A stretch of 43,085 nt of DNA from Theodoxus fluviatilis (GCA_034096865.1 JAWQFJ010001827.1:10001-53085); one strand, 5' to 3'; shown: positions 1 through 40,742, counted from the first letter of the stretch. Notes: generated by a model not told the origin, from the letters alone. Made by a program: numbers and translations.

Positions 1-397
1 GAGATTTAAGTGTGGCAATAGGGACTTAATCATAATTTGTGTGTACATTCCTCCAAGAGATTCTTGCTACTACAAAGATAAAACTGTTACATGCAATGTG
101 GTCTTGCTTGAAGATGAGCTCTTACGAATACAAGAACTTTTCCCCAGTGCATCAGTGTTAATATGTGGTGACCTGAACGCCCGAACTGACTTCTGGAATG
201 TGCGCAGTGACTCGGAGGATGAAGATGATGGGTGGGTCCCGGACAATTGCCTATGTTAAGAGATAACTAACACCCGCCAATCCCAGGACTCCAGCACGAA
301 TGAGTTTGGACGAGTTCTGATTGATTTGTGTAAAGTGCATCATCTATGTATTTAAAAAGAAAGGGTGTCTGGCGACAAAGTAGGCCGTATTACGTAC
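1..397 (+). pseudogene. LINE-A endonuclease domain fragment
   Basis: The reading frame through 41-259 contains VYIPPRDSCYY and VLICGDLNART, the GDxN-type motif of APE-like LINE endonucleases that nick target DNA. Past a stop at 257-259 the same frame continues with a NEFGRVLIDLCK segment and a GDKVGRITY segment, the usual last motifs of this domain. The frame has stop codons, so it is not functional. It stops exactly where the Gypsy LTR begins at 398. Confidence 0.75.
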
Positions 398-526
398 TGT
401 TGTGTTCCGAGCGTTGTACTTCTTTCAATCAATAAAGACTGGAGGCTTGTAAATAGTGGAATTTACTATGATACTTCTTACAGTGTAACTGAACGTGTCG
501 TTTGGCCTCCACATGACTTACTTGAC

Positions 527-1886
527 TTAGTCCTCTTCGCTCCGGTCGGAACATAGGGCCTTCACTGCAAGTCTCCACCTCTGTCTGTCTTGGGCTGCCC
601 TCTTCGCCTCTCCCCAGGTCATCCGAACTGTCCTCAGCTCTGCTTGTAGGGTTCTTTTCCAGGTCAGTGCTGGTCTACCACGCTTCCGTTTACCCTGGGG
701 GTTCCAGTCCAAGGCGTGGCGTGGAATGCTGGCATCGTTTCTGCGCAGGGTGTGCCCGATCCACTTCCATTTCCTTCTTTGGATGGCGTTGACGATCGGC
801 TCCTGCCTGGTACGTTGCCAGAGTTCTTTGTTGGAGATTCTTTCTGGCCATCTGATACGCAGGATCTGGCGGAGGCAGGTGTTGATGAAGACTTGTAGCT
901 TGTGGCCGATGCTCTTGGTACGTCTCCAGGTTTCAGACCCGTAGAGCAGCACAGATTTAACGTTTGTGTTGAAGATCCTCAGCTTGGTGTGACGGCTGAG
1001 GCTCTCGTTTCTCCACACTGGTTTTCAGGGTGACGAAGGCGTGTCGTGCTTTGCCTATCCTGGCTCTCACGTCTTCATCTGTCCCTCCAGTCTTGCTGAC
1101 CACGCTGCCCAGGTACGTGAAGCGGTCGACGTCCTCTATGGCTTGACCATCAATGGTGATGGGAGCTTCCCTGGAGGCGTTCACTCGGAGGCTCTTGGTC
1201 TTGGGGACGTTGATCTCCAGTCCTGTTGTCTTGGCAATGTCGTGCAGCCTCTCCGTCTTTGCTTGCATGTGCCCATGGGTGTGTGACAGGAGGCCGATGT
1301 CGTCTGCGAAGTCCAAGTCTTCCAGTTTGCCAGTGAGTGTCCACTGAATGCCCCGTGGTTGGTCCGTAACAGTCTTCATCACCCAGTCGATCACCAGGGA
1401 GAAGATTAAAGGAGAAAGGAGACATCCTTGTCTCACTCCGGTGTTGACGTCAAATGGCGGCGACAGGTCAGTGTTGTGCACAACTCTGCAGCTGGTGCCT
1501 TCATAGAGGTTCTGGATTACGCTGACGATCTTCTGAGGGATGCCATAGTGTCTGAGGATTCTCCAGATGGTTGCCCTGTCCACCATGTCAAAGGCTTTCT
1601 TGAAGTCCACAAAATTGACATAGAGTGGTGACTGCCATTCCAGCGACTGTTCAATGATGATCCTGAGGGTCGCTATCTGGTCAGTGCAGGAACGCCCAGC
1701 TCGGAATCCTGCTTGCTCTTCCCTCAGTCTGGTGTCGACGGCCTCCTTGATTCTCTTGAGGATCACCCTGGTGAAGACTTTTCCCGGAAGTGACAGGAGC
1801 TGAATTCCTCTCCAGTTCTGGCAGTTGCTGAGGTCTCCTTTCTTCGGGATTTTGACAATGTGTCTGGTCTTCCATTCTTCCGGCAC
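527..1886 (-). pseudogene. LINE-B reverse transcriptase
   Basis: The minus strand shows the RT motifs in order: HIVKIPKKGDLSNCQNWRGI (about 1865), EEQAGFRAGRSCTDQ, FVDFKKAFDMVDR (motif A, catalytic D), GVRQGCLLSPLIF, FADDIGLLS (motif C, both aspartates) and FTYLGSVV. The frame shifts at about 1018, where the coding strand reads CTGAAAACCAGTGTGG. One extra A in the A-run would explain it. Downstream the thumb and C-terminus continue to the stop at 527. Apart from this shift and the upstream insertion at 1905-2124 it looks nearly intact, so it is one of the younger elements here. Confidence 0.85.
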
Positions 1887-1904
1887 TTCCTCCCTCTCCC
1901 AGAC

Positions 1905-2124
1905 TTAATAATAATAATAATAATAATATGTTTATTTATAAGGCGCACTTCCTCCACACAGTCAAAAAAGTACATAGTGGAGCTCTAGGCGCACACGCAC
2001 ACAAAAACACACACACATTATCATCACACAGTCTGAGCCTGAACATGAAACGCACACACGCACGCTATAATACAACATGCATCCTACACGTAAAGACACA
2101 CACACATGCATTATATACAAACAT
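1905..2124 (-). mobile_element. SINE-like insertion with (ATT)n tail inside LINE-B
   Basis: LINE-B coding sequence stops at about 1904 and resumes at 2125 (FRL before, VWEREEVPEEW after). The inserted piece begins on the + strand with (AAT)n at 1906-1928, then TTTATTTATAAGGCGCACTTCC and CA-rich sequence. On the minus strand this is an AAATAAAC(ATT)n 3' tail. No clear target duplication is visible. Family unknown. Confidence 0.55.
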
Positions 2125-2365
2125 GAGCCTGAAGCATTCCTGCAGCAGGCCGATCATGATGTCCGCTGTGGCTCCAGGATCTGCCTTCAGGGCCTCAGGT
2201 GGGATGTTGTCTGGTCCTGGTGCCTTCCCACTCTTTATCTTCTTGGTGGCGCTGACCACTTCTGCTCTGGAGATTGGGTCCAGACTGACATCAAGGTCCT
2301 CTCCTTCCTCAACCTTGGGAGGGTTTCCAACAGGTGTGCCTCCACATGGCACCCGACAATTCCCG

Positions 2366-2403
<38 letters not shown>

Positions 2404-2564
2404 CGCATAATGCGTCATCTAATGACATAGAATTCAGAACGAAGACAAAACCAAGTGATAAAAACATAACACATCTTCCTCTCTTTGAGATTTGCAAAAA
2501 TCAGCCCACTGGCTAGGTAATCGTTAGTCCGTGATAACCGAGAAGGGAGATGATTTTACTTTAA

Positions 2565-4386
2565 CCCTCCGGGTGTCAGACTATTAGTGCCCGAATGTCG
2601 CCGTTTTTTTCCTGTTCACGGGTCACGTGCCAAATGACCATATAGGCATTCAACATGCAGAAATAACACATACAAACTATATATCACTAGAAAGCTTATT
2701 GAATGAACTATATGTTTATTACCAGAAATATGACATATATATGTATGGCAAATTGAAATCATTTCTGGAATGCTGCTTTAAATTATTTTTTAAAATCAAA
2801 GTCGTCTACCCACCTACTAAGGTACACTTTTATATATGGAAGAAGGGTGACAAAAAGCACCTGACAAGCAAGCAAAAACATTATCCTACCCAAGAAAAAA
2901 ATCTGTAAGCACTGCTTGGCTACAAGAAACTTGGAAAGGATTCAAATATTATGAGTGCCCTCGGAATGCTTTCTGTTAATTTTGGGGTACATGATAATTG
3001 TGGCCAACATAAGAATTCAAACTACCAGATATTTCAGCAAAACCCAGATGAAATTGTAAGGAAATGAATAAAGATGAAATTACAAAGTATCACTATCTAC
3101 ACACCTCACTTTTTACATTCATGATAAAGAAACTTTGTTGAGTTGATATCTAATCAGAAATGTGTCAACAATAATATAAGCTACTTCTGGTGAGTAATTA
3201 AATTTTTTAACAGTTTTGTAGCATCTAATCTAAGACTATTATAGAAGCATGCAAATGTGAAAAATCAAAGTATTAAATGTCACTTTCCTTCCTGCTGTGA
3301 GCTTCAACATGCAAAATATCAAGACAGGAATGAGCAACTTTGCCTCAGCAATGAGTTCATCTGAGTTCAAAAAGCCAAGGTCAGAATAAGGCAATTCTGA
3401 TACGCCACTATCAACAGAGACTGTTCAGTCATCCTCTTCCTCTCAAGCTCCCTCTCGTCTGCCACGCTTTGGAATTCTTCTGTAGTGCTCCAACCTTGCT
3501 CACAGGCCAAATGGCATCCCACGTCACATCCTGGACAGTAGGTTCTCGATCTCCGCCTTTCCCTCTGGTGGATGGACTGCAGACAACACATATCCTTTCC
3601 TTCTTCCCGAGATCGAAGTCCGAATCATTGTCATCCTCAATCTCGACATCAGGATTGTCTTTGCTATCTATTACAGCAGCAAGAACCTCAAAGGCACTTC
3701 GTAGACATCGTAATCGTTCACTCTCGCCAGACGTACTCGGTTGATCCGCCATTGTGGGCGGTCGAGTGCATGCTTTGTTTACATTGTTTCCCTATTGGAT
3801 CGCTATTTCTCTAGCCTTCTTTCCATGATCAGTTACTCAGCCAATGAAAACCTGTGTCTCAGAGGAAATATTACTGCGCTGCCACGGTTTTGGCTACGTA
3901 GATCACAAGTAGTGCTTCGTCTCCTCTGTTTAGATCATAAACATCGACGTGCGCAATGGCAATCAGTACGCTAATTCTATGAAGAATTCTTTCAAAACGA
4001 GCGCATACTGTGCTAAAATTGTTTATGACACCCTTTCAAACGTATATTCTGACTAGATTGTTCTTGAAAATCTCTGAATCATACAAGATTTGTTGTAATT
4101 GACGCTCTGCACATTCGCGGAAGTGAACGCACGTTGCCATCTTTGTTGACATGTTGCCCTCCGTGAGCGAAATAGGGGAGAAAACGATAACAAGCGCTTT
4201 TGTGGGTCCAAATATGTGTTTATTTTCTTCCAAAATGAATATTATTTCGATAAATGATATAATCTGCCGTTTTAAGAACAGCACAATATCTTTATCAACC
4301 ACCAAAATTCTGAACCGACCAGGTCGGTTCAAGCAAACTGGCAACGATTCTTGAACCGACCAGATCGGTTCATGGCACTCGGATGG
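2565..4386 (-). mobile_element. Internally deleted piggyBac-like DNA transposon
   Basis: The element is flanked by TTAA at 2561-2564 and 4387-4390, the piggyBac target duplication. The ends are imperfect inverted repeats: CCCTCCGGGTGTC on the left and, reversed, CCATCCGAGTGCC on the right. Two palindromic subterminal repeats (GAACCGACCaggTCGGTTC type) lie at about 4311-4371. Inside, the minus strand keeps only the start and the C-terminal zinc finger of a piggyBac-type transposase, so the catalytic core is deleted. It lies in the short region between Gypsy integrase and the 3' LTR. Confidence 0.8.
3367..3752 (-). pseudogene. piggyBac transposase remnant: acidic N-terminus fused to C-terminal zinc finger
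   Basis: The ATG at 3752 starts MADQPSTSGESERLRCLRS and an acidic stretch (VEIEDDNDSDFDLG). The sequence then goes directly to RICVVC and, in the next frame, RRRSRTYCPGCDVGCH, the cysteine-rich finger found at the end of piggyBac transposases. A one-base shift lies near 3550. The DDD catalytic domain between these two regions is absent. The protein could at most bind DNA. Confidence 0.65.
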
Positions 4387-4457
4387 TTAAAACTTAAAAG
4401 TTAAATTCAATGCATCCTGCATTCAAACAATGTTCAACTTGAAACGTTAAAAAAATG

Positions 4458-6020
4458 TTAGTTATCCTGGAAGCGGATTGGTTTCGTAACAATGCGGCCG
4501 CTGAGGGTCATCGTCACGGCTGGACTGCTGTTGCCCTCGGGAGGTCGGACTGGAGGTGGACCACTGCTGGCAGTGTCGGAACTGTTGACACCTGGCGGGC
4601 GTTGACCGACTTGGACGATGGACATGCCCTGGCTCGGACTGGTACCTGACTCTGAATTGTGACTGTCAGAGTCGTTGCAGCTAGAACGTGCTGCATTGTG
4701 GCGGGGACTGCCACAATCTCTCTTCTGGCCATTGCATATATAACGTGCTGCGTTGTGGCGAGGACTGCCAACCTCCATGCTGGTCTCTGGATACAGGGAC
4801 AGGGATAACGTGACTGGACAGGGACAGGCGCTTGTGGACAGTGCTGGGGTTAGGACGTGACTGCTCAGGCTGAGGACTGTGGAACAGCCTGAGATGGCGA
4901 CGATTTCGCAGGAAGTTCTTGGCGTTAGGCGTTTGCACCACATAGGATCTTGGTGCACACTGCTGCTGGACGACAGCTGGACTTTCCCACTTCTTCTCGT
5001 TGTCCAGCTTCTGGAGAACTGCGTCTCCTGGCGATAGTTCTCTCAGTGGACGGACTCCGTGGCGTCTGTCAAATACTTTCTTGTATGCTGCTTTGTGTTC
5101 TTTATCCTTGTCCGCCACAGACTTTCTTTCATAACTTGGCGCAAGGTTTTCAGGCAGGGTTGGGAGTGTTGTACGAAGCTTCCGGCTGAATGCTAGCTCG
5201 GCTGGACTCTTGCATGTCGCTGCCATAGGAGTGGCTCTGTGGGCGGGTAGTGCGATCATTGGCTCCTTCTGGCTCAGAATCATCTTGGCTTCTTGTACAG
5301 CTCTCTCGGCTTCGCCGTTTGCTTGCGGGTAGTGCGGGGATGTGGTGATGTGTTCAAAGCTCCAACGTTATGAAAACTGCTTGAACTCTGATGATGTGAA
5401 CTGACGACCATTGTCAGTAATGAGTGTTTCTGGAATACCATGATGAGCAAACATGTTGGACATCCGCCCGATGACTTCTAAAGAGGTGATGTTTCTGAGG
5501 TAGGCTATCTCGAGGTATCTTGAGAAGTAGTCTATCAGTACAAGATACTGCTTTCCCTTGAGTTCACAAAGACCAGCTGCACACTTCTGGAATGGCCTAT
5601 CTGGTAGTTATGTTGCGATGAGTGGTTCTTTTTGCTTAGTGGCCTGTTTCTCTTGACAGAGCTTGCAGTTGCCGACGATCTGCTTGATGCGCGTGCCGAC
5701 TCCTGGCCACCAGCACGCTGCGTTCGCTCTCACGGCACATTACGATGCCGAGATGACCGTCATGGATCCTGGCTAGGATTTCATCTCTCATGAACGCTGG
5801 TATCACGATACGGCTGCCTCTGGTGAGCAGACCGTTGTTCTCGCTGAGTTTGCCGCGGACTTCGAAGAGATCACGCAGTCCTTCCTCAACATCTGACGTG
5901 TACGCTGGCCATCCTTCTCGCACGTAGTGTAGTGCTGCTTGGATCAAACTGTCTTTCTTGGTTTCTTCTGCCAATTCTTTCAGTTTCTTGTCCAGCATGT
6001 GGTAGGACCAGGACAGGTTC
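4458..6020 (-). pseudogene. Gypsy integrase region
   Basis: On the minus strand the order is: a pre-integrase segment (LKELAEETKKDSLIQAALHY) near 5990; the HHCC zinc-binding segment near 5750-5650 with a frame break; the catalytic core near 5590-5290 with VLIDYFSRYLE, LITDNGRQFTS and SPHYPQANGEAERAVQ carrying the expected D, D and E; and a C-terminal tail to 4458 ending SGRIVTKPIRFQDN. At least two in-frame stops lie in the core. A tail segment is tandemly duplicated (GSPRHNAAR twice). The retained catalytic residues suggest the loss of function came from stops and the RT deletion. Confidence 0.75.
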
Positions 6021-6159
6021 ACGCTGTCGTCTTCGATGAGTTGCTCCACTCTGCTCTCATCTTCTTCTCCTCCTCTTTCTTCATACGGGTAGTTGTAGTG
6101 GTGCTCTTCACTGAGTGCATCGATTTGCTTTTGCATACTGCTGCGAAGTGGTTTAGCTT

Positions 6160-6993
6160 TGAACAGTTTCTGCACCTTTTTCCCTGTGCAGAACAGGTTT
6201 CTGTGTTGCTATGATGACGACCACATCTTGAGCATGATGATGGTGATGAGTAACCTCCTCTCCCTCTCTGCGAGAAGTGTTGATTTCCACGGCCACGTGA
6301 ACTGCCACTGGCATGCTAGTTCTGCTGACCGTTGCCCCTATGGCCAGAGCCGCTGCCCTGTGGATGACTGCCGGATCTGTCACCTCGACTACCGTTGTAA
6401 CTGCTGCGCCGACCGCCGCTGTGATGACCACCACCGGCCCCAATGCCGCTGTGGACTGCATCAATGGTCTGGCGTTGTTCTGTGAGCTGTCTTTATTTGC
6501 TCATACTGCCGTGCTGCAGTGAGGGCATCTTGGAGTGTTAGTGTTGGTATCAGTTGGAGCTTTTCTGAGAGCTCGCGATCAAGAACTCCAAGGACAAGAT
6601 GATCTCTGATTGCTTCATCTTTGTTCTGTATCTGTGCTAGCTTTGCCAGATCATACAAATCTCTCACGTAGGCTTCTATGGTCTCCCCTGCTTCTGGTTG
6701 TGCGAGTGGAACCTGGCCCTTTCATGCATTACGTTTACTTGTGGAAGGAAGTAGTCATCAAATTTCTCTAGAATAGTGGCGTAGACTTTCCCTTGTTCTT
6801 CAGACAGTTGAAATGACGTCAGAATCTTCTCTGCGTCTGGGCCCATGACGTAAATAAGAGTACTTATCTGAACCTCCACGTCTTCTTTGTGCAGCTTTGA
6901 AGCAATGAAGAGTCTCTGGAAAGGTTGCTTCCACTCGGGCCATGCTGTAGGTTTGCTAAAGTTGAAGTTTTCCGGAGGCTTGAACTTCTTCAC
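6160..6993 (-). pseudogene. Gypsy gag (capsid and zinc knuckle)
   Basis: Starting from ATG at 6993 the minus strand encodes a capsid-like region (FSKPTAWPEWKQPFQRL; then AIRDHLVLGVLDRELSEKL at about 6600). It is followed near 6220-6160 by a double zinc knuckle of the form CSRCGRHH...C...CRNCSKLNHF. Gag of this kind forms the particle and binds the element's RNA. The frame changes near 6670 and an in-frame stop lies near 6320, so it is a pseudogene. After the knuckle the sequence passes into the integrase side without protease or RT. Confidence 0.75.
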
Positions 6994-7082
6994 TGTTACT
7001 CCTTAGACCAGTACCACATGAAACTGGTTTTAGAAAGTTCACAGCAAGACTCACACTGGATTTGGATCTCAGTTCAGCACAC

Positions 7083-7098
7083 GTACACGCTGCCACCA
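7083..7098 (-). other. Putative primer-binding site of the Gypsy element
   Basis: The minus strand immediately downstream of the 5' LTR reads TGGTGGCAGCGTGTAC. A TGG start next to the LTR is what a tRNA 3' CCA end would pair with. The exact tRNA was not determined. Confidence 0.5.
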
Positions 7099-7268
7099 TG
7101 TTCTGTTCCGAGCGTTGTAGGCTACTTCTTTCAATCAATAAAGACTGGAGACGTGGAATTTACTATGATACTTCTTACAGTGTAACTGAACGTGTCGTTG
7201 GCCCTCCACATGGCGCCCGACAATACCCCCCCCCCCCCCCTCTGCGCATAACGCATCATCTAATGACA
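7099..7268 (-). repeat. Right LTR of the Gypsy element
   Basis: This intact 170-bp LTR begins TGTTCTGTTCCGAG and ends TCTAATGACA. It matches the split copy at 398-2427. Being on the gag side, it is the 5' LTR. Directly inside it the minus strand reads TGGTGGCAGCG, a typical start for a tRNA primer-binding site. Confidence 0.8.
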
Positions 7269-9171
7269 GAGTAGAACATATTTTTCTAGTCACATGCCCC
7301 TTGAGATTGGTATTGAAATGAAAGTGTACCATCGGAATCAGTCAATCTTTTTGGGGGAGAAGATATATACATTTATTTGGGATGCCGAAAAAACTGAAGC
7401 AGTAAAAACTAATATAACGACTCCTGAATTTAGAGCAGATATTAACAAAGCTCGCCAATTGTTAAATGTTGACATCGATGATGCCCTTGATTTTCTGAGG
7501 CAGATTATGTTATCGAATTCTCATTGTATGTAGGCTTACGGTAAAAAGCCCATCAAAATGGTTTGACATTGAGTGTAAATATGCCAAACAAAATGCCAGA
7601 AAAGCACTACGTATTTTTCAAAAGTTCCAAGCTGATAGAGATAAAAAGAAGTATGTACGGGTCAGAAATAAATACAAACGACTAATAAGGCTGAAGAAAT
7701 CCGATTACTACAAATCATCATGCCAAACCCTTACAGAGAATATCAATAACCCCTGCAAGTTCTGGCAATTGGTTAGACATGCCACAAGCAGGGCAAATAA
7801 GCATATATATTGATGTACACCTAGGATATTGGCAAACATATTTTTAAGATCTCCTGAGTCAAAATGCGTGTGCTGATAAAATATGTGGGGAAGGCAGTGA
7901 TACCGTAAATAATAACTTGATGCTCCCATCAGAGGTTCAATTTGCATTAGCAAAGCTTAGCTCAAAGAAGGCGCCAGGTATTGATGAAATCCCAGGGGAT
8001 TATCTAAAACTCTAGGTGGATCTGTAACTCCTTTTCTCACGGAACTTTTTAATTGTCTGTACGAAAAGCAATACTTCCCTCGCAGCTGGAAACTATCCAT
8101 AATTATCCCAATATATAAAACGGGAGACAGATCTGACCCGAAAAAACTACAGAGGAATCTACCTTTTAAGTACATTAAGCAAACTCTTCATGTCCATCCT
8201 GACAAATCGATTAAGATATTGGGCCGAAGAAGAAAATAAGTTTGGTTTTGAACAGGCCGGTTTCCGGGTCGATCACTCTACGATCGACCACATTTTCACA
8301 TTGTAGTTTGTACTCGATGGCGGCGAAAAGTTTGTAGGCCCTGTGGTGGAGGCCGAGGAAAACTCTACGCTTGTGGAATGTGCTGGGGAAATTAGATTTG
8401 TCTACAAAAATTTTGAATATGCTGAAAGCTGTCTACACACAGGTTACTGCTAGTGTGAGATGGAACGGTGCCCTGTCAGATCCATTTGTCTGTTCAGTTG
8501 GCGTGAGACAAGGTGCCGTCGAGTCTCCCATACTTTTTTGTCTCTATATTTCTTGTATTGCTTATTACGTAAGCGACCATGGTCGACACGGTGTACAGTT
8601 GCTACCAGGAACGAGGGAAATTTTCTCACTTTTGTTTGCTGCTGATGTTGTATTACTGTCAACTACACCAACCGGATTACAACGCCAGTTAGATAACTTG
8701 AGCAATATATCTAAAAGACTTGGTCTGACGGTGAATACAGAGAAGACAAAGGTGATGGTTTTCCGAAAAGGGGGCTTCTTAATCAGGAGAGAAAGATGGG
8801 TCTTGAATAATAATGTTCTAGATGAAGTCAACAGCTACAAATACCTGGGTTTCCAATTGACTACCAAACTTTCAATTAGCACAGCTCTTGATAGCCAGTT
8901 AGTAAAAGCAAAACAGAAAATTGTCCAGTTGCTTAAAACCATGTGGAACATGCATACAATGAACTCCAAAGTATTTTTCAAAATGTTTTTTGCCCAGGTG
9001 CAACCAGTTCTGCTGTACGGCTCGGAGCTTTGGAGCACAAATAGAAGATCAAATGTAGAAAAGGCACATTTGTTTGTATGCAAGCGCTTCCTGAGTATAG
9101 ACATTAAGTCCCCCAATAGCATGTGCTATGGAGAATTAGGACGATATCCTTTGTTTATCAATAGAAGTTAG
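7269..9171 (+). pseudogene. LINE-A reverse transcriptase
   Basis: The + strand resumes with the linker CPLEIGIEMKVYHRNQ (7294 on), then LAKLSSKKAPGIDEIPGDYL (about 7950), IIPIYKTGDRSDPK, GVRQGAVESPILFCLYIS (about 8500) and the region LLYGSELWS...GELGRYPL (to 9169). RT motif A (FxDxxKAFD) is missing: a short deletion joins KLYAC-type sequence directly to LWNVLGK near 8370. Motif C reads LFAADVVLL, with the first catalytic aspartate changed to alanine. Several stops and shifts add to this. It cannot be active. Confidence 0.8.
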
Positions 9172-9345
9172 AGCAGTTAAATACTGGATGAGACTTTGTA
9201 AAATGTCAGAAAGTAGATTCCCAAAACAGTCTTTCTTAATGATGTCACAAATCAATTTGCCTGAAGGGAGGAACTGGGTAAGATCAATTGAATTTTTTTA
9301 ATCAAACATTGGATTTGCATATATATATGGCAGAAAGGGGGAACT

Positions 9346-9790
9346 GTGCATGAAAAGACATTTTTGCGTTCTCTAACGCAACGTTTACGTGACTGCTATC
9401 AACAAGAATGGTATGAAAAACTCTGCAATAGTGAGAGATGTACCCTCTACCGTTCTTTCAAACCCCTACTGCACTGTGAAAGTTATCTTAGTGACATTAA
9501 CATATTAAAAAAATTCAGGGATGCTTTTGTACGCTTCCGATTGGGTAGCAATTGTCTCAGGGTAAACATGAGGTCAAGGGTTGAAAATGTAGACTAACTT
9601 GCGTTGTCCATTTTGTGAGGAGGATGAAACTGAGACTCATTTTTTACTTGAATGCAATGCATATACTGATTTTAGAGAAAAGTATCTTTCAAGACATGTG
9701 TCCAAAAGTGGGTATGCTTGTGTGTCCTGTTTAATTGCCGGCCGCCGCGAAATACAAAAAATGAGGGATGACGCAATGTTTGTATTTTAA
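9346..9790 (+). pseudogene. LINE-A C-terminal region with CCHC knuckle
   Basis: Two frames carry FRDAFVRFRLGSNCL (about 9520) and then RCPFCEEDETETHFLLEC (about 9603), a CxxC-H-C knuckle typical of LINE C-termini, followed by YTDFREKYLS. A stop at 9595 separates them. The 3' UTR follows to 10147. Confidence 0.75.
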
Positions 9791-10147
9791 TGCTTTTAAA
9801 CATCGAGCAGAAAAAATGTTGCATAGATTTAAAAAAATGTGTTTATCTAATGAATATTGCAGTTTTGCGCTTGTGAAAGCATTAACAACTTCATTCATTC
9901 TTGAAAAAATTAATTAGAAAATCTCTTTAACTGTACATATAATCCACCAGTGTAGTCATCGAGACTTGACATGCAGGGTATCAATTCAGTAATGAGTAGT
10001 GAGCACTCTTCACAACTTTTAGGGTCTTTAATTTCGTTTGTAAATGTATTTCTTGTATAGTTATTCATTGCTATACTGTTTTAAAGTTTGTAAATATATG
10101 ATAACATCAGATGGGTCGTCGGCCGAATAAAAATCAATCAATCAATC
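9791..10147 (+). other. LINE-A 3' UTR and (TCAA)n tail
   Basis: No coding signal. Near the end lies GGGTCGTCGGCCGAATAAA, a small stem with a polyadenylation signal, followed by ATCAATCAATCAATC at about 10131-10147. This is a LINE 3' terminus with a short tandem repeat tail. Confidence 0.65.
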
Positions 10148-10164
10148 TCTCACTCTCTCTCTCT

Positions 10165-10694
10165 TTATATGCAGTTGATACACGATTCTTCAGAGACCAC
10201 TTGTTGAGATTCAGACTAGGAATTAGTGAATTGGTTTGTACATAAGAACAGATACAAACCACAAAAATCATTCAACTGTCTGTCCAATATGTATGGAGGA
10301 TGAGGAGGATGAACTGCATTTTCTGTTGTGTTGCCTGGCCCTTTCTGTTTTAAGACAAAGATATATATATAACACCATACTTACAATCCGATGTCCATGA
10401 AACCATCAAATATCTGTTCACAACTGATGAAATTCTGACAGTTCGAAATGTTTCAAAAATTTTACATTACTCCTTTAAGATAAGAACAGAAGCATTGGAT
10501 TTATCTGAGATGAATCAGCTCATGTTCAGCAATTAGTTAATGTATTATTCCCAGTGAAACCAATCGCTCGACCCACCAACGTTTGTGTTTACAACATGTA
10601 TTGACTGTTGTGCATTGTGGTGCTGTTCAAACTTTTGATAATGTACACCTTGCAATGGGCCGGAGGCCCCGGTAATAAAGTGTTCGTTTGTTCG

Positions 10695-10698
<4 letters not shown>
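10165..10698 (+). mobile_element. LINE-C, 3' end fragment
   Basis: A 5'-truncated LINE starts within its C-terminal region: LLRFRLGISEL near 10210, then CPICMEDEEDELHFLLCC near 10282 (knuckle like that of LINE-A). The 3' UTR ends GGGCCGGAGGCCCCGGTAAT with AATAAAG and a TTCGTTTGTTCGTTCGTTC tail. Frames are broken. Related to LINE-A in architecture but with a different tail repeat. Confidence 0.65.

Positions 10699-10763
<65 letters not shown>
10699..10763. repeat. (CT)n microsatellite
   Basis: Uninterrupted CT dinucleotides directly after the TTCG tail of LINE-C. Confidence 0.95.
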
Positions 10764-10765
<2 letters not shown>

Positions 10766-10832
10766 ATTTATGGCATGTACAGTTTTTCCAGAAATCCCTA
10801 GTATTCTGCAAATACAACCATTCTTGTTTCAG

Positions 10833-40742
<29,910 letters not shown>

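Larger units (their letters stand above)
516..2337 (-). mobile_element. LINE-B, 5'-truncated non-LTR retrotransposon inserted in the Gypsy LTR
   Basis: The insertion is bounded by the 11-bp direct repeat GCCTCCACATG at 505-515 and 2338-2348, a clear target-site duplication. The minus strand encodes LINE reverse transcriptase from the SGKAPGPDNIPPEAL motif (about 2240) down to the C-terminus ending ALCSDRSEED at 527, followed by a short GTCAAGTAAGT tail. The 5' part is missing. The C-terminal RKRGRP...TWGEA region is of a kind common in invertebrate LINEs; I cannot fix the clade. Confidence 0.85.
398..2427 (-). repeat. Left LTR of the Gypsy element, split by LINE-B
   Basis: Positions 398-515 and 2349-2427 match the right LTR at 7099-7268 (both contain TTTCAATCAATAAAGACTGG, then a C-tract, then CGCATAA...TCTAATGACA). 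The C-tract is about 38 bases here against about 16 in the other LTR. The repeat begins TG and ends CA. Because the element is on the minus strand this is its 3' LTR. Confidence 0.8.
398..7268 (-). mobile_element. Gypsy-type LTR retrotransposon, minus strand, internally deleted and carrying two insertions
   Basis: Two copies of one short LTR (398-515 plus 2349-2427; and 7099-7268) flank a minus-strand body with gag at 6160-6993 and integrase at 4458-6020. Protease, reverse transcriptase and RNase H are absent: the gag tail runs straight into the pre-integrase segment near 6000-6020, so the element was a deletion derivative. With both later insertions removed it would be about 3.2 kb. It sits inside LINE-A. 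A 4-bp target duplication is possible (GTAC before, GTAG after, one mismatch) but not certain. The reading frames are broken by stops and shifts. Confidence 0.8.
1..10147 (+). mobile_element. LINE-A, non-LTR retrotransposon interrupted by a Gypsy insertion
   Basis: A single degraded non-LTR retrotransposon is read on the + strand in two blocks, 1-397 and 7269-10147. The left block is the end of an APE-type endonuclease domain. The right block resumes in the endonuclease-to-RT linker (CPLEIGIEMKVYH), runs through reverse transcriptase and a C-terminal CCHC-like knuckle, and ends in an AATAAA-containing tail with TCAATCAATCAATC. The two blocks join logically if 398-7268 is removed, which is why I treat them as one element. 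The 5' end lies outside the window. Many stops and lost motifs show it is dead. The clade is uncertain; the tail and knuckle resemble CR1/L2-like elements. Confidence 0.8.

Noticed and set aside
2065..2430. Poly-proline and poly-glycine frames
   Set aside because: They are the C-tract of the Gypsy LTR read in different frames.
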